Positions 11,851 to 23,072 of a stretch of DNA of 64,000 bases are shown here, in pieces. The stretch comes from Vesta saturnalis. Its lineage: Eukaryota > Arthropoda > Insecta > Coleoptera > Lampyridae. Below the pieces are notes generated by a model. The model was not told the origin of the DNA, made no database searches, and saw only the letters and a list, made by a program, of their open reading frames with translations. The DNA lies in the NCBI GenBank assembly GCA_036346205.1, contig JARFJB010001495.1, positions 5,442,501 to 5,506,500 of the forward strand. The letters are read 5' to 3'. The position numbers and the translations under genes are program-made. The first letter of the stretch is position 1. Each line of letters begins with the position of its first letter.

Positions 11851-14128
11851 TAAAATAAACTATTCGACTGATGGAAAGTAAATATAAAAAATTACGCTAA
11901 GTAAGTGGTATTCACTTCTAGGATGGAATTTATATCTGTACTTTTGTGAGAGAAAGGATAATCTAGACTTGGTTTTGGTTTTTAAATACCAAAGCGCTCG
12001 GGTTTGCCTAACGCCGCCTGTAAACGTGTGTATGGGTATTTATAATTAGGGTCCCTAGCGGACAAGGGTAAATTGACTCGTTCACCTTTCTGTCCGACGA
12101 TAGAAAAAAACAACGTTAGACAACTGATTCTTAGTTACTCTATTGTCGTGTGTGGCTGTGATTGTACAGATGATGTTAAAACTTACGTGCAGGTAAGGAT
12201 GTACATTAAACGATAGCCGGTCAGGAAATGTACAGAAACGGTCACTGAAAGACCCCCAGGGGACACAGGCCCCGAGAATACCTCTGTGTATTGCGGTTAT
12301 ATTCAATCTCGGCATGGGCAAACACGTGTTGCTTGTGACGCCAGGTAAATTAATAATAATGTTTGATTTGGTGTGCTACGTGGCTGCGTATGTCTACAAT
12401 TTCAGAAAAATCACATTTCTATGATATTCAGCAAGTGCTTTTCCGAGGTAAAGTGCACTATTCAGATGACCAACATTTACAGAATTCGTCACGAACGTCT
12501 TAAAATACTCTAAAGCTAAACTCTGAATTTTGTATGTTCTTTGATATTTGGGTATTTCAAGCATTTCTTTAGTTTAGATTATGTCGTGTACCGTAGTATC
12601 ACATTGTTATATGGAGTGTATGATTCTTATGACCATCTAACAGAAAGAAATGAGGATATACTACGTTAAAAGACTGGTTTTCATTTAGTATTTACGATCA
12701 TAATCAGCATAATATAATGTAGGGGAGAGAAGTTATTGCGTTGTACATGAACACTGAAATCGTGTTTTTACCGGAAATAGACTTTTCGAGTACCCATTCT
12801 CCTTGATTGAAAGGCAAGGACAGGGTTCATAATTACAAAGTAATGAACTTGGTAATCATTGACTTAATGCTGCCTGATCCAAAAATGCGGTGTTATGCAG
12901 GAAAAATCCAATTTACATTTATTTCAATATAATAATTTTATACCACATAAAACGTCGTAAGAAGCAAAAAAAAAATAATAAACTGTAACAAGAGCAGAAA
13001 ACAACGCGTGATGAAAATCAGTTTATCTGATTTTTATAATTAATGGAAGTACCGTATACCCATGAGAGACCTGTCATGAACACGGAACATGAACTATTTA
13101 CAAAATTTACGATTTTATTTCTGAAAGCAGAATCTTCTCTTACCTGCTTTTTAAAGTCCAGCTGGAAGGATTTTAACAATTTACATAGTATATTTTGCTA
13201 CACCTGAATAAAGAATTTTGACATTTTTAGTTATTAAAAATTACTTTAACACTTGACTTGAAAGAAAAACAGGTGGAAAAAAAATTGTAATATGATACCT
13301 TAAAACTTGATGTAAAAGGCTAAATTAATTAAAGATTAGAATTTTTGATGAGATGTTATAAAAGTGTATAGATTTTACTGTAATATTCAAGACATTTTCA
13401 ACTAATAAATACCTACAGTAAGTTAATAAAATGAACATATTGAAATCCCAAGAAAAAAATAGTTAAACTTTATATTACAGGGGAAATTTTATACATATAA
13501 AGACTTAGAAGAAATGCGAATATACATACTCAAGAATTCAGTACAATATTATCAAACTACTAATATTGTTAGACTATACGTATTACTACACCAGGTATTA
13601 CTCTGGTACATTACAATTAATTTTACATGTGTTAAATAACTAATACATTCACAGAGTATTTTAGCAGGAAAATATCCACCTTTATGTAATAACAAGAACA
13701 CTGAATGTTTTATTCAAGATTTGAAACTATTTCCTAAACTATCGTTAGAAGCTAAACGACAAAAATATAGGAAAAAACGATCAGATTCCTTTCTATGTCA
13801 TTATTACCACCACCAATGATTTTAACAATTTTGTTGTCTCCTATTTTATTGGATTTAAGTTTGTCAGTGCACGCAGCATTTTCTTGTTCAAAGCTTACCT
13901 TTAAAAGTATATACTAGTTAGCTATCTACACAATAATTCCATTGAAGGATTAACTCCTAAATTGGTTGTCGCAGGATTATGAAAACAAAATGCAGGGCTA
14001 ACTAACCTAATAGCATGCTTTACGGAACTCGTTAGCATTGTTTCCTGTAATTAGTACAAAATTTCCGAGTTATAGAAGCGACATCAGCTAATGAAACCTT
14101 AGCGCACGGACTATACACTGATGCTGTT
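11851..14128. other. Unassigned 2.3 kb
   Basis: AT-rich; 11950-12340 is slightly more GC- and CpG-rich. Short open frames (for example 12321-12082 minus) lack any recognisable domain. No repeat structure seen by eye. Confidence 0.4.
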
Positions 14129-15033
14129 ACATCATTGAAATTGAAATACGTATAACATTTTTATGATTTATTTAATACTTCAAATTTAATTAAAGTTTTT
14201 AGTTTAAGGAATAATGATCAGCAATAGAGTAGAAAATGAAAGATAACAGTTTTCGAAGCTTGAAAAGCTGTACAGACGAGTTTGACCCAAGAAAAAGCTT
14301 CACGTTTAAATTGATTGTCAATGGTAATGGTAATTATACTACTAAAATTCGTGTATAAATTCAAATGGATGTATGATATTATCATAGTAATTAACAGAAT
14401 TTATGATTCATAATGCAGAAAATTCTTCGTCAACTTCACCTTATACCTCAAAATCAATTTTGAGTGATGAAGAATTTGAACGAGAATATGAAACTCTTGT
14501 ATCCGATAACATATTTGGAGATATTATAGAGTTACAAGATATTCCGTTCGTGAAAGGAAAACAAAATGATTTCCTGACTGCGTAAGGTTTGCCTGTTGAA
14601 AAAATCTTTGTATGGCTTACAGCAAGCAGCAATTCAATGGAATTGTAAAATACATGAAACATTGTTGGCTATAGGTAACAATCTACATGTGAACCTTGTG
14701 TTTATTTCCGAATTGAAAGGAATGTGGTTTGTATCATAGCTCTTTATGTAGATGATTTACTAATTTTTACAAATGATTTGACTGAAAAAGATTGTCTCAA
14801 GACTCAACTTTTGAAGAATTTTGGTTCTGCTTAGGTATAGAAATTACCAAACAAGGGGAAGCCATAATTAGAAAACAAAGAAAGTACATAGCTGATTTGC
14901 TTGAGCCATTTCGTATGGTGGATGCAAAAACTGCTCGGACACCCATGGAGGCAAAATTGAAACAAAAGCGGTCAACTACTTGATGTTCCTTATCAAAATT
15001 TGTTAGGATCTTTAATGTATTTAGCTGCATGTA
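14129..15033 (+). pseudogene. Ty1/copia retrotransposon, 5' part of pol
   Basis: Copia pol remnant. After a degraded stretch (14403-14582) the reverse transcriptase appears: YGLQQAAIQWN (about 14610-14645, family YGLKQAPRxW), then the catalytic LYVDDLLIF at 14742-14768. A frameshift follows before LGIEITKQGEAII and KTARTPMEAKL (about 14830-14960), and then GSLMYLAAC just before the break at 15033. Several frameshifts and an internal deletion (no gag, protease or integrase seen) make it non-functional. The pol sequence resumes at 22084, so two DNA elements split it. The 20 nt at 14129-14148 recur at 22953-22972, flanking the whole block. Confidence 0.85.
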
Positions 15034-15320
15034 CAGGCTGTCCCAAATTCGAGGGCAAGCATGGGGATCTCGCTTATTATAAGAGATGGGGTATAAGTTT
15101 AAATTCGGTACTTTTGGTAAATTCGATGCCGAGTAATAATCTGAAAAGAAATTTGAGCTAACTCGAATGGATTTGGTTTTATGCTAAAAAAACTAAAAAT
15201 TTCGATTTTCGTTTTTCGCGTTTGGCCACCTTATTATTAGGAATTTTCAAAATTCGATTAAACATTATTAAGGCACCTTTTTACGCACAATACTAATACG
15301 GTATTAAAAATATTATGTGA

Positions 15321-15348
15321 CGTTTCGTTTATTCTGAACCATCATCAG
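15321..15348 (-). ncRNA. Hammerhead-like core in TIR of element A
   Basis: On the minus strand CTGATGA is followed by a short GGTT...AAC hairpin and GAAACG, the conserved order of hammerhead ribozymes in Penelope-like elements. The mirrored copy at 20149-20177 has AAAACG in place of GAAACG. A cleavage helix was not established. Confidence 0.3.
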
Positions 15349-15404
15349 GTTTATTTTTTCTTATGGGGGTTAAGATATATTTTTATGTCGTTGGATGGAG
15401 AATG

Positions 15405-15790
15405 CCACGTACTTCATTCCCTCCCCCAAGGGGGAGGGCGGACTGCTCGAGCTTTCCGAGCTCCTTCAGCCACAGCCATGGATTCCCAGCATACACACAT
15501 ACGCAGGTATATATGCATGGTGGGATTAAAGATGGGTGTGGTCAGGGTAGGATCGGAAGGAACGGAGTTAGGGTTCTGAGGGGGAAAATACTACTCCAGC
15601 ATTCGCCTAAGTAGCCGCACATGGTGTGCATATACGCAGTGACCATGCCGCTACATGTGTATGAGGAAAACCCCCTGAAAAAACCTCATACAAGGTAGAC
15701 GGTAACGGGAATCGTACGCATAACCTCCCGAATGCTGAGCAGGTCGTGTCCCCGCTACGCTACTAGCTCAGTCATCCTCGAAACGATGAA
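15405..15790 (-). mobile_element. GC-rich SINE-like block with Pol III-like boxes
   Basis: A sharp GC rise within AT-rich sequence. Minus strand begins near 15780 with 'gagctagtagcgtagcgg' (A-box-like) and has 'ggttatgcgtacgattccc' (B-box-like) about 50 nt further. This fits a tRNA-derived SINE inserted inside element A, but no poly-A tail or target duplication was found. Confidence 0.4.
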
Positions 15791-16468
15791 CTGTACCTAT
15801 AATTTAACAGTTAATACACGATAATAATACTCGTGAAAGAATGGTGAAGTTTAAAAAATATATTTTCTATTAACGTTCATTATATTCTCTTACCAAATAT
15901 AACACGAGTTATGATTAATAATCGATGATACCACTCGTTAAAACCTGTAGAAAATTCAATTTTCATCGGTTTTAACTCGAGCTATCACTGATGATAATCA
16001 TAACACTAACTATATATTTCCGAAAATATCTCAGAATGTGCTTAATAAACATGAAAGAACATAAAGTGTATTTTCACTTTTTAAAATAAAGCACAGGATG
16101 ATTCATTTCAAAAAATTGACAAAATCATGTGTTCGAGTTTTGGCTCGCTCTATATTTAATTGGTGCGATAATAAAGAAATAGTACTTTCTTGTAACACTG
16201 TACCAATGTCAAAAAGTTATGCCTGGAAAAAATAATTGTTAGGTTGTTCTATCTAGGGAGATGAGCTTAATCTAAGTTTGAAATAATATATAGGGTGTCC
16301 TATTTAAAAAAAGTACGTTTGGTTCTTCCTGGTAATATGTAACACCCTGTAAATACGAAAATAATTTTATAATATGAAGTTTGAAGTTTCCTATAACTTT
16401 TGTAAATACCTTTTCTTGATATCTCCTTTAATAACGGATATATCGTACTTCGACGCACTAATGCCGCG

Positions 16469-16471
<3 letters not shown>
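15791..16471. other. Unassigned spacer with possible transposon end
   Basis: AT-rich. 'tatagggtgtcctattt' at about 16290 resembles a mariner-type terminus (TA + gGGTGTCC), but the partner end was not found. Confidence 0.35.

Positions 16472-16531
<60 letters not shown>
16472..16531. repeat. (TA)n tract abutting M1 left end
   Basis: About 60 bp of TA, ending exactly at CAGGGTGTCC, the M1 terminus. Confidence 0.95.
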
Positions 16532-16534
<3 letters not shown>

Positions 16535-17619
16535 GGTGTCCGGTGAGGAACTGTACAAACTGAAATGGTATTATCCTTGGGTCAATTTAAGTAAAAAAAG
16601 TCCCATAAACATAGGTCTGATTCGCAATAGTTACCCAGACACAAGCGTTTAAAGTTTATAAATGATCACACATTTTTTCAAAAGTAATTATTATTAGTCA
16701 ACTGGAAAAACAAAACCGAAACAATCTGTCATTTATTCGTTTATGTTCTAATAATGACAAAGTGGATTGTAGTAAATTAAGTGTAATTTAAATTTAAAAT
16801 GCCTTTTCAATTTTCTAACGAAGAGTATGCTGACATCATTTACATTTATGGATTTTGTGATGGAAATGCGAGAGCTGCCGTTAGGGAATATGAACGAAGA
16901 TTTCCCCACAGGAGGATTCCAAATCACCAAACCTTTTCTTCTGTGTTTCAACACGTTCGAACTCATGGTTTCTCAGTTTCAATAAGATCTGATCGTCCTG
17001 TGGAGTTAAATGTGAATGAGCAAGAAAACATTCTACAGATGGTTGATCGGAGTCCAGGGTTGAGTGTTAGACAACAAATGTTTCTTCAACAAGATGGAGC
17101 TCCTCCCCATTTTAGTCGACAGGTGACAGAATATCTAAATGTTGCTTACCCTAATAGGTGGATTGGGCGTGGAGGTCCGCATGCTTGGCCACCGAGATCG
17201 CCCGATCTCACACCTTTGGATTATTATTTGTGGTGTCATTTGAAAAGTTTAGTATACGAGGTGAAAGTTAATACCAGAGATGCACTAATACAGCGTATTC
17301 GATGTGTCAACAAATACGGAACAACCACCAGGTACTTCGAGCGGCTACTCTGTCCATTTTACATCGCAGCCATCTTTGTATTAATGCCGAAAGACGTCAT
17401 TTTGAACATTTGAAGTGATTTTTTTATGTTTCTTTGTTTAAAATGTGTTTAGTAGTTCCATTTTCTGTTTTCAATAAAAATTAATTTTCAATAATGTGTG
17501 ATCTTTTATAAACTTTAAACGCTTCGCACTTGCGAATCAGACCTATGTTTATGGGAATTTTTTACTTAAATTGACCCAAGGAACATACCATTTCAGTTTG
17601 TACAGTTCCTCACCGGACA

Positions 17620-17622
<3 letters not shown>
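16532..17622 (+). mobile_element. Mariner-type element M1, complete but internally deleted
   Basis: TIRs of about 135 bp (16532-16675 and 17490-17622) begin CAGGGTGTCCGGTGAGG / CAGTGTCCGGTGAGG and are embedded on both sides in (TA)n tracts. One transposase-derived frame lies inside. Confidence 0.9.
16799..17413 (+). CDS. M1 shortened transposase (HTH plus C-terminal half)
   Basis: 204 codons, no internal stop. Residues 1-60 form the arthropod DUF4817-like helix-turn-helix (FSNEEYADIIYIYGFCDGNA), which binds TIRs. Residues about 80-98 start the second half of a linker, then the frame jumps straight to FLQQDGAPPHFS (second catalytic Asp) and RSPDLTPLDYYLW (third). The segment with the first Asp (the TDE motif of the family) is missing by an in-frame deletion. 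Near 17310 a frameshift replaces the normal C-terminus; the expected end (RSHLCINAERRHFEHL) reads in another frame. It cannot catalyse transposition but could still bind DNA. Confidence 0.85.
   Translation: MPFQFSNEEYADIIYIYGFCDGNARAAVREYERRFPHRRIPNHQTFSSVFQHVRTHGFSVSIRSDRPVELNVNEQENILQMVDRSPGLSVRQQMFLQQDGAPPHFSRQVTEYLNVAYPNRWIGRGGPHAWPPRSPDLTPLDYYLWCHLKSLVYEVKVNTRDALIQRIRCVNKYGTTTRYFERLLCPFYIAAIFVLMPKDVILNI

Positions 17623-17700
<78 letters not shown>
17623..17700. repeat. (TA)n tract between M1 and next terminus
   Basis: About 78 bp of TA joining the M1 right end to another terminus, CAGCGTGTCCGCG, at 17701. Confidence 0.95.
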
Positions 17701-17703
<3 letters not shown>

Positions 17704-18510
17704 CGTGTCCGCGTGGGCAGTACGAAGAATTCGTATACGTACTTGAACAATTTTAAGCAGAAATGATTATGTGCTATTTTTCCTAATTCCTAACCCCTAA
17801 GGAGATATGGCCGGTCTAAGGAAAATGTAAAAGTAAGTAAAGAGAAAACTCTTAACAGCTGCTTAAGTCTTAAAATTATCATAAAACTAAACTTTTAATA
17901 ACAATTTTCATTAACAAATTAACAAGAATACAACATAGCACAAAAATGCACATAAAATAACGAGGTGACAAACAAAAATGGTTCACCAACCTCCACACAT
18001 AATGCCACATGCCTTCGCGGCTCTCTTTTCCATTCGATATTTACGAAATTGTCACGAATGTTGGTAAATGCATTAAAAATTCGTTCAATCAAGTCTTCTC
18101 GTGAAGATGGTTTACTCCTCCCGACTTAACATGGCCCTACAGATAAGAGTCTAAAGGTGTGACATCTGGTTATCTGGGCGGCCAGTGTACAGGTCCGTTT
18201 CTACCAATCCACCGGTTGGGAAATTTTCTGTGCAAAAACTCCGTTACAACACGCCCGTAGTATGCAAGAAATACCACATGTTTTGACGTACAATTAAGGG
18301 AACATCTTCAATCGATGCTGGTAAATCTTCTTTCAAGAATTGTTTGTACATTTCGGAGTTTAAACATTTACCGTGAAGCGATGTTGAAGTTCGGTAATAG
18401 TAATTTATGCTGATTTTAGCAATATATAACACTTTATGGTTTGATCGACAGCGAACTAAAATAATGAGAAAAATACGAAGAACAAAATTCGGCCTTCTTG
18501 GATCCAGCAA
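17701..18510 (-). pseudogene. Mariner-type transposase remnant M2 (C-terminal)
   Basis: Starts at terminus CAGCGTGTCCGCG. On the minus strand 18510-18244 and onward reads as a decayed transposase C-terminus: YKQFLKEDLPASIEDVPL, then, after frameshifts, a region corresponding to FPNRWIGR and the SPDxTPLD box, and a tail near 17960-18060. Catalytic residues are mostly lost. The N-terminal half appears displaced by the adjacent insertion. Confidence 0.55.
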
Positions 18511-20094
18511 GGAATAATTACAATAGTTCTACTTATTTAATTTGTTAAACTCGTTAGAACATCCAAAAAAATATAAAAACATTTAAACAATTAGAAAAAA
18601 AACATTTACAAACGACTCAAACAAGTATGTCTATGTAACATGGTCATAATAGCGACAATGCAAATTTATCGATAGGTAACAACAAAATAATTACACAGAC
18701 AAACAAACAAAAATTATTATAATAAATGTTCGAACATGTTTCCTCCTTCTTGAATACAGTAACGAATTCTTCTTCTACAATTGTTTACGCATCCTTGAAT
18801 GGTTCGCCTGGGAATTTGACGAAGTTCATTAACAACCCTATTCTGGAGTTCTTCTATATTTTGCGGTGGCGTCTTATAAATCATATTTTTTAAATAGCCC
18901 CAGAGTAAGTAATCTAAAGGGGTTAAATCTGGACTTCTTGCTGGCCACCTAAGTGATCCCCTATTTCCCATCCATTTATCAGGAAATTCGCCGTTAAGAT
19001 ATTCACTTATTATCGCAGGATTATGAGGAGGAGCTCCGCCCATTTGCCACCAGAGAGTCCATCTTTCGTTTAGCGGAACATCATCCAAAAGGTCTGATTG
19101 TTCGTGTGTTAGAAATGCGAGATAGCGTTGAGACGTTAGAATACCTTCGTAAATAATTGGCCCAAGGAACCTATCCTTCCAGATTCCAACCCACACATTA
19201 AAGGACCGGTGGCCTTGTCCTCGCATTTGCCTGTTAATTCGTGGATTTTCAACGGACCAGTAGTGCTCGTTATTACGATTAAACATTCCATTAGTGGAAA
19301 AATTGCACTCATCCGTCCAAATTATTTCATTGAGAAAGTTGCGATTTTCCAGCATTTTGGTATTAAGTTGGTTACAAAAATCCAACCGTCTCATATCGTC
19401 CCCAGGCCGACGAGTTTGACTAACGTGTAACTTAAATGGTTTATAACGGTGTTGCTTTAACACTCGCCAAACTGTCGTTTTTTGGCACTTCACTAGTTTG
19501 CTTTATTTCTCTGGTAGATGTTGAAGGATTTTCTTGAACCTAAGATGGATAACATAAAGTCATAACTCTCCAAAAAAAATGTCTGCTGAAATTAGCAGTG
19601 AAGTGAGTGGAAATTCTTATAATTAGTATAATACTTACAAATAGTACCTGATGTAATATTTCTTCTTCGGCATCTCTGTCTAGTCTGCTACCATATGCAT
19701 TTCGAGGTTTCTGAAAACATCCAAATTCTCGCAAATTTTGGTCTAATTTTAAAAATATCTCTGGTTTGGTTGCTGCCTCCGGATATTCCTCTAAATATCT
19801 TTGTTCTGCTCCGACACTATTTCTATTGCAGCTATAAAATATCCTTATCATGTCTCGTTTTCTGAATTTGAAAACATTCTAAAGAAACTTGCAAATTTTA
19901 AAGCACTAACACGAAGGATCTTGCAGTTATTACCCTTTTTATAATTAGAAAATGACATAACATAAGCCAACTCCTGAGTTTTGTTTGATTCATGGGTATC
20001 GTGATAATGTAATATTTAGTTTTTAATTTAAGAGTATTTTAGTTCGCAGTCGATCAAACCATGAAGTGTTATATATTGCTAAAACCAGCATAAC
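18405..20094. mobile_element. Transposase unit M3 bounded by 55-bp inverted repeats
   Basis: 18405-18463 ('ttagcaatatataacac' and 'ggtttgatcgac') pairs with 20040-20094. These repeats flank a transposase gene and look like TIRs, though they lack the CAGGG-type end seen on the other copies; they could instead be subterminal. Confidence 0.55.
18717..19875 (-). pseudogene. M3 transposase (DUF4817 + DDE), two exons
   Basis: Exon 1 (about 19875-19648) holds the helix-turn-helix (RNSVGAEQRYLEEYPEAA); one base is off in the first ten codons. A GT...AG intron fits 19647-19540. Exon 2 continues with NPSTSTREIKQ, a frameshift near 19495, then KTTVWRVLKQH and the catalytic domain: WTDECNFS (first Asp), WWQMGGAPPH where the family has QDGAPPH (second Asp replaced by Gly), RSPDLTPLDYLLWG (third). 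It ends GGNMFEHLL, the normal C-terminus. So it is near full length but catalytically dead. Confidence 0.85.
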
Positions 20095-20466
20095 ATTCTC
20101 CATCCAACGCCATAAAAATATGTCTTAACCCCGATAAGAAAAAATAAACCTGATGATGGTTCAGAATAAACAAAACGTCGCATAATATTTTTAATACCGT
20201 ATTAGTATTATGCGTAAAAAGTTGCCTTAATAATGTTTAATCGAATTTTGAAAATTCCTAATAATAAGGTAGGCAAACGCGAAAAAGAAAAATCGAAATT
20301 TTTAGTTTTTTGAGCATAAAACCAAATCCATTCGAGTTAGCTCAAATTTCTTTTCAGATTATTACTCGGCATCGAATTTAGCAAAAGTGCCGAATTTAAG
20401 CCTATATCCTATCTCTTATAATAAGCGAGATCCCCATGATTGCCCTCGAATTTGGGACAGCCTGTA

Positions 20467-22083
20467 CAGGGTGGTTCATTTTCGACGTTTCCTTATGGGA
20501 AGTACCCTTTGTATTACAGATAGATAAAAAGTAATATCGGGTCCTTATGCTCGATTTTGGTGTTAATTAAGATCCAATAGTCATAATCAAGATATTTCTG
20601 ACCGTTATTGCGCAATTAGCCTAAATTGAAAAAATGGCGATTTTGAAAAACTTGAATACCTTTTTGATTTCTAAATGTATCGACAAACTGCAAAAACATT
20701 CTTAGGGCACTTTTCCGGTAGCGCATACACATTTTTAATACCTCCTTAATTTAAAAAGATATGACATAATGTTGTATTTCTTTATATGAAAACCATAGCT
20801 GGCTATGACATTTTTAAACGACATTTTTTTTGTGCTTTTTAAAAATATATAACACCTCTATGCTATTTTAATAATTAATCGATTTTTTTAAGTTTTTCTT
20901 AATTGGTATATTTATTAAGGATAACAGTTGGCTTAGAAATCCATATATGAATGAGATATTCTACTCAGAAAAGAAATTTTACTTTCAGTAAAATATTTTA
21001 GAGACATTTTGTAATTCAAATAAGTTTAATTGAAATGTTGTTCTTGTGGAATGGTAACAAATTATAAAATCTACAGTTTGAATATAAAATTATCAAAAAA
21101 CCTCAAATGCAAATTGAAATGAAATGAAAATAAACAATCATCAGAAGTTATGAAAAGCTAACAGCAAATCAATTTTTATACGTACGTAAACGTCTAATTC
21201 TATAAACGAACAAAAATATGAACACAAAATATCAGTGTAAAAAACACACTAAAACTACAAAAATTTTTCAAACTGTGCGCCCTCTTTTTGGATGCAGACT
21301 TCGCATCGTCTTCTAATTGAATTCATAGAGTTATATATAGATAATGGTGTTAATTGTGTAAAAGCCACACGATAATTTTCTTTTAACTCATTCACAGTAT
21401 TATTAGTTCTTTTGTGTATGTTTTTCAAAAAACCCCATAAAAAGAAATCTAGAGGCGAAAGATCGGGTGAAGAAGCAGGCCACAAAATTGGTGCTGTTGT
21501 TTCCATCCAGCTATTAAGAAAACGTAAATTTAAGTAGTCACTAACTACACGGGAATTATGTGCGGGAGCTCCGTCTTGCTCAAATTTGAAATTTCAATAT
21601 TGTGCTAAAGGAAGACTCCCTCCAAATGAATCCGTAGAATATCGAGATATTTCATAAATAAGAGAAATAAGAAAAACTTAAAAAATCAATTAATTATTAA
21701 AATAGAAGGATTACATATTTTTAAAAAGCACAAAAAAATGTCATTTAAAAATGTCATAGGCAACTATGGTTTCCCTATAAAAACATACAACTTTATGTCA
21801 TATTTTTTTATTAAAAATGTGAATGCACTAACGGATTCTACTTTAAAAAGTGCCTTAACTATGTTTTTACAGTTTGTCGATACATTTACAAATAAAAAAG
21901 TTATTCAAGCGTTTTAAAATCGTCATTTTGTCAATTTTGGCTAATAACGGTCAGAGATATCTTGATTATGACTATTGGATTTTAATTAACCCCAAAATCG
22001 AGCACAAGGACCCCATATTACTTTTTGTCTATCTGTAATAGAAAGGGTACTTCCCACAAGAAAACATCGAAAATGAACCACGG
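20467..22083. mobile_element. Mariner-type element C with ~450-bp TIRs
   Basis: Begins CAGGGTGGTTCATTTTCGA at 20467, sharing the TA at 20465-20466 with element A. TIRs are about 20467-20925 and 21645-22083. The right tip is damaged (few bases and TA missing) where copia sequence resumes. Confidence 0.8.
21255..21620 (-). pseudogene. Element C transposase, C-terminal remnant
   Basis: Minus-strand frame 21506-21255 gives LWPASSPDLSPLDFFLWG (third catalytic Asp) and ends KEGAQFEKFL. Upstream to about 21620 a 'caagacggagctcccgcaca' stretch (minus) encodes the second-Asp motif in a broken frame. The N-terminal two thirds are deleted. Confidence 0.7.
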
Positions 22084-22949
22084 CCTCACATTTAATTTGC
22101 CGTAAGCTTGCTGAGCCAGCTTAATTCCAATCACACTTTAGAACTGTGGTATCATGCAAAAAGGATTCTCCGGTATCTCAAGGGTACTATGGATAAATGT
22201 TCAAACCATCCAAACAAAATTTACAGGTGCTGACTGTGGTGGAAGTGGCAACGGTAAACATTCATATAGTAGATTTGTTTTCACTTCCATCCTCCTAAGT
22301 GTTCCTGAGTGCTTTAGCACGATAGGCCTTATTTAGCCTGTTCAGGTCCACAATCATAAAAAAAAAAAAAAAAAAAACTTATGCCACAGGACCGCTTTCT
22401 TGGACGCTGCTTATTATTGTCAAGTACAGAAGCCGAGTATGTTGCACTTTCTGAAAGAGCAAAAGAATAAATTTTCTTAAAGAATATTTTAGAGGAATTG
22501 CATGTGAAGGTTGGCTGTGTGACCATTTACAATGATAACCAGAGTGCAATAAGGATGTCTACTAATCCGACAAGTCATAATAGAACGAAGCACATCGACG
22601 TTCATTACCAATTCATTCGATCATGTGTATCTAACAGTTATATTGAAGTGAAGTACATGCCGACGTCAGAGATGCTTACTGATGTCATGACAAAAGGACT
22701 GTATTTGTCAAGCATGAACATTGTTTAAGAAACATCGGCATGAACCGCTAATGTATTTATTTTCCAGTTAAGGGGAAGTGTTACAGTTTATTAGGATATA
22801 AATATGAAACATACCGTATATAATATTTATTTATATAGTAGGTAATGTATATGTTAATTGCATGTAATATAAGCTTCTTATAAAAAAAATTCTTCGTGTG
22901 CTACTGAAATTTATTCTTATAAAAGTATTAAAGTACACACTCTGCAACA
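22084..22949 (+). pseudogene. Ty1/copia 3' part: RNase H and 3' LTR
   Basis: Resumes pol at FAVSLLSQLNSNHTLELW and YHAKRILRYLKGTMD (22100-22200). RNase H follows: LSSTEAEYVALSERAKE (about 22415-22470, one stop), then VGCVTIYNDNQSAIRMSTNP and KHIDVHYQFIR to 22728. A purine tract AAGGGGAAG precedes an LTR at 22779-22949 that starts TGTTACA and ends GCAACA. A small poly-A insertion sits at 22283-22376. The frame joins the pol fragment that stops at 15033. Confidence 0.85.
22283..22376 (+). mobile_element. Poly-A-tailed retro-insert in copia RNase H
   Basis: About 90 bp that break the copia reading frame and end in a run of about 19 A. Poly-A at the 3' end points to a SINE or truncated LINE insertion. 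Family not recognised. Confidence 0.5.
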
Positions 22950-22995
22950 GGTACATCATTGAAATTGAAATATAACATTTTACATTTCTAATATA

Positions 22996-22997
<2 letters not shown>

Positions 22998-23069
<72 letters not shown>
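22998..23069. repeat. (TA)n tract abutting element D
   Basis: About 72 bp of TA ending at CAGGGTTCCCC, the left end of element D. Confidence 0.95.

Positions 23070-23072
<3 letters not shown>

Larger units (their letters stand above)
15034..20464. mobile_element. Mariner-type TIR element A with nested insertions
   Basis: Inverted repeats of about 370 bp (15034-15404 and 20095-20464) start CAGGCTGTCCC and are flanked by TA on both sides, the Tc1/mariner target signature. It inserted into the copia pol gene. Its interior is filled by a SINE-like block, mariner copy M1, a remnant with its own terminus at 17701 and a transposase unit at 18405-20094. No transposase clearly its own remains. The inner part of each TIR carries a hammerhead-like core. 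Confidence 0.8.
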
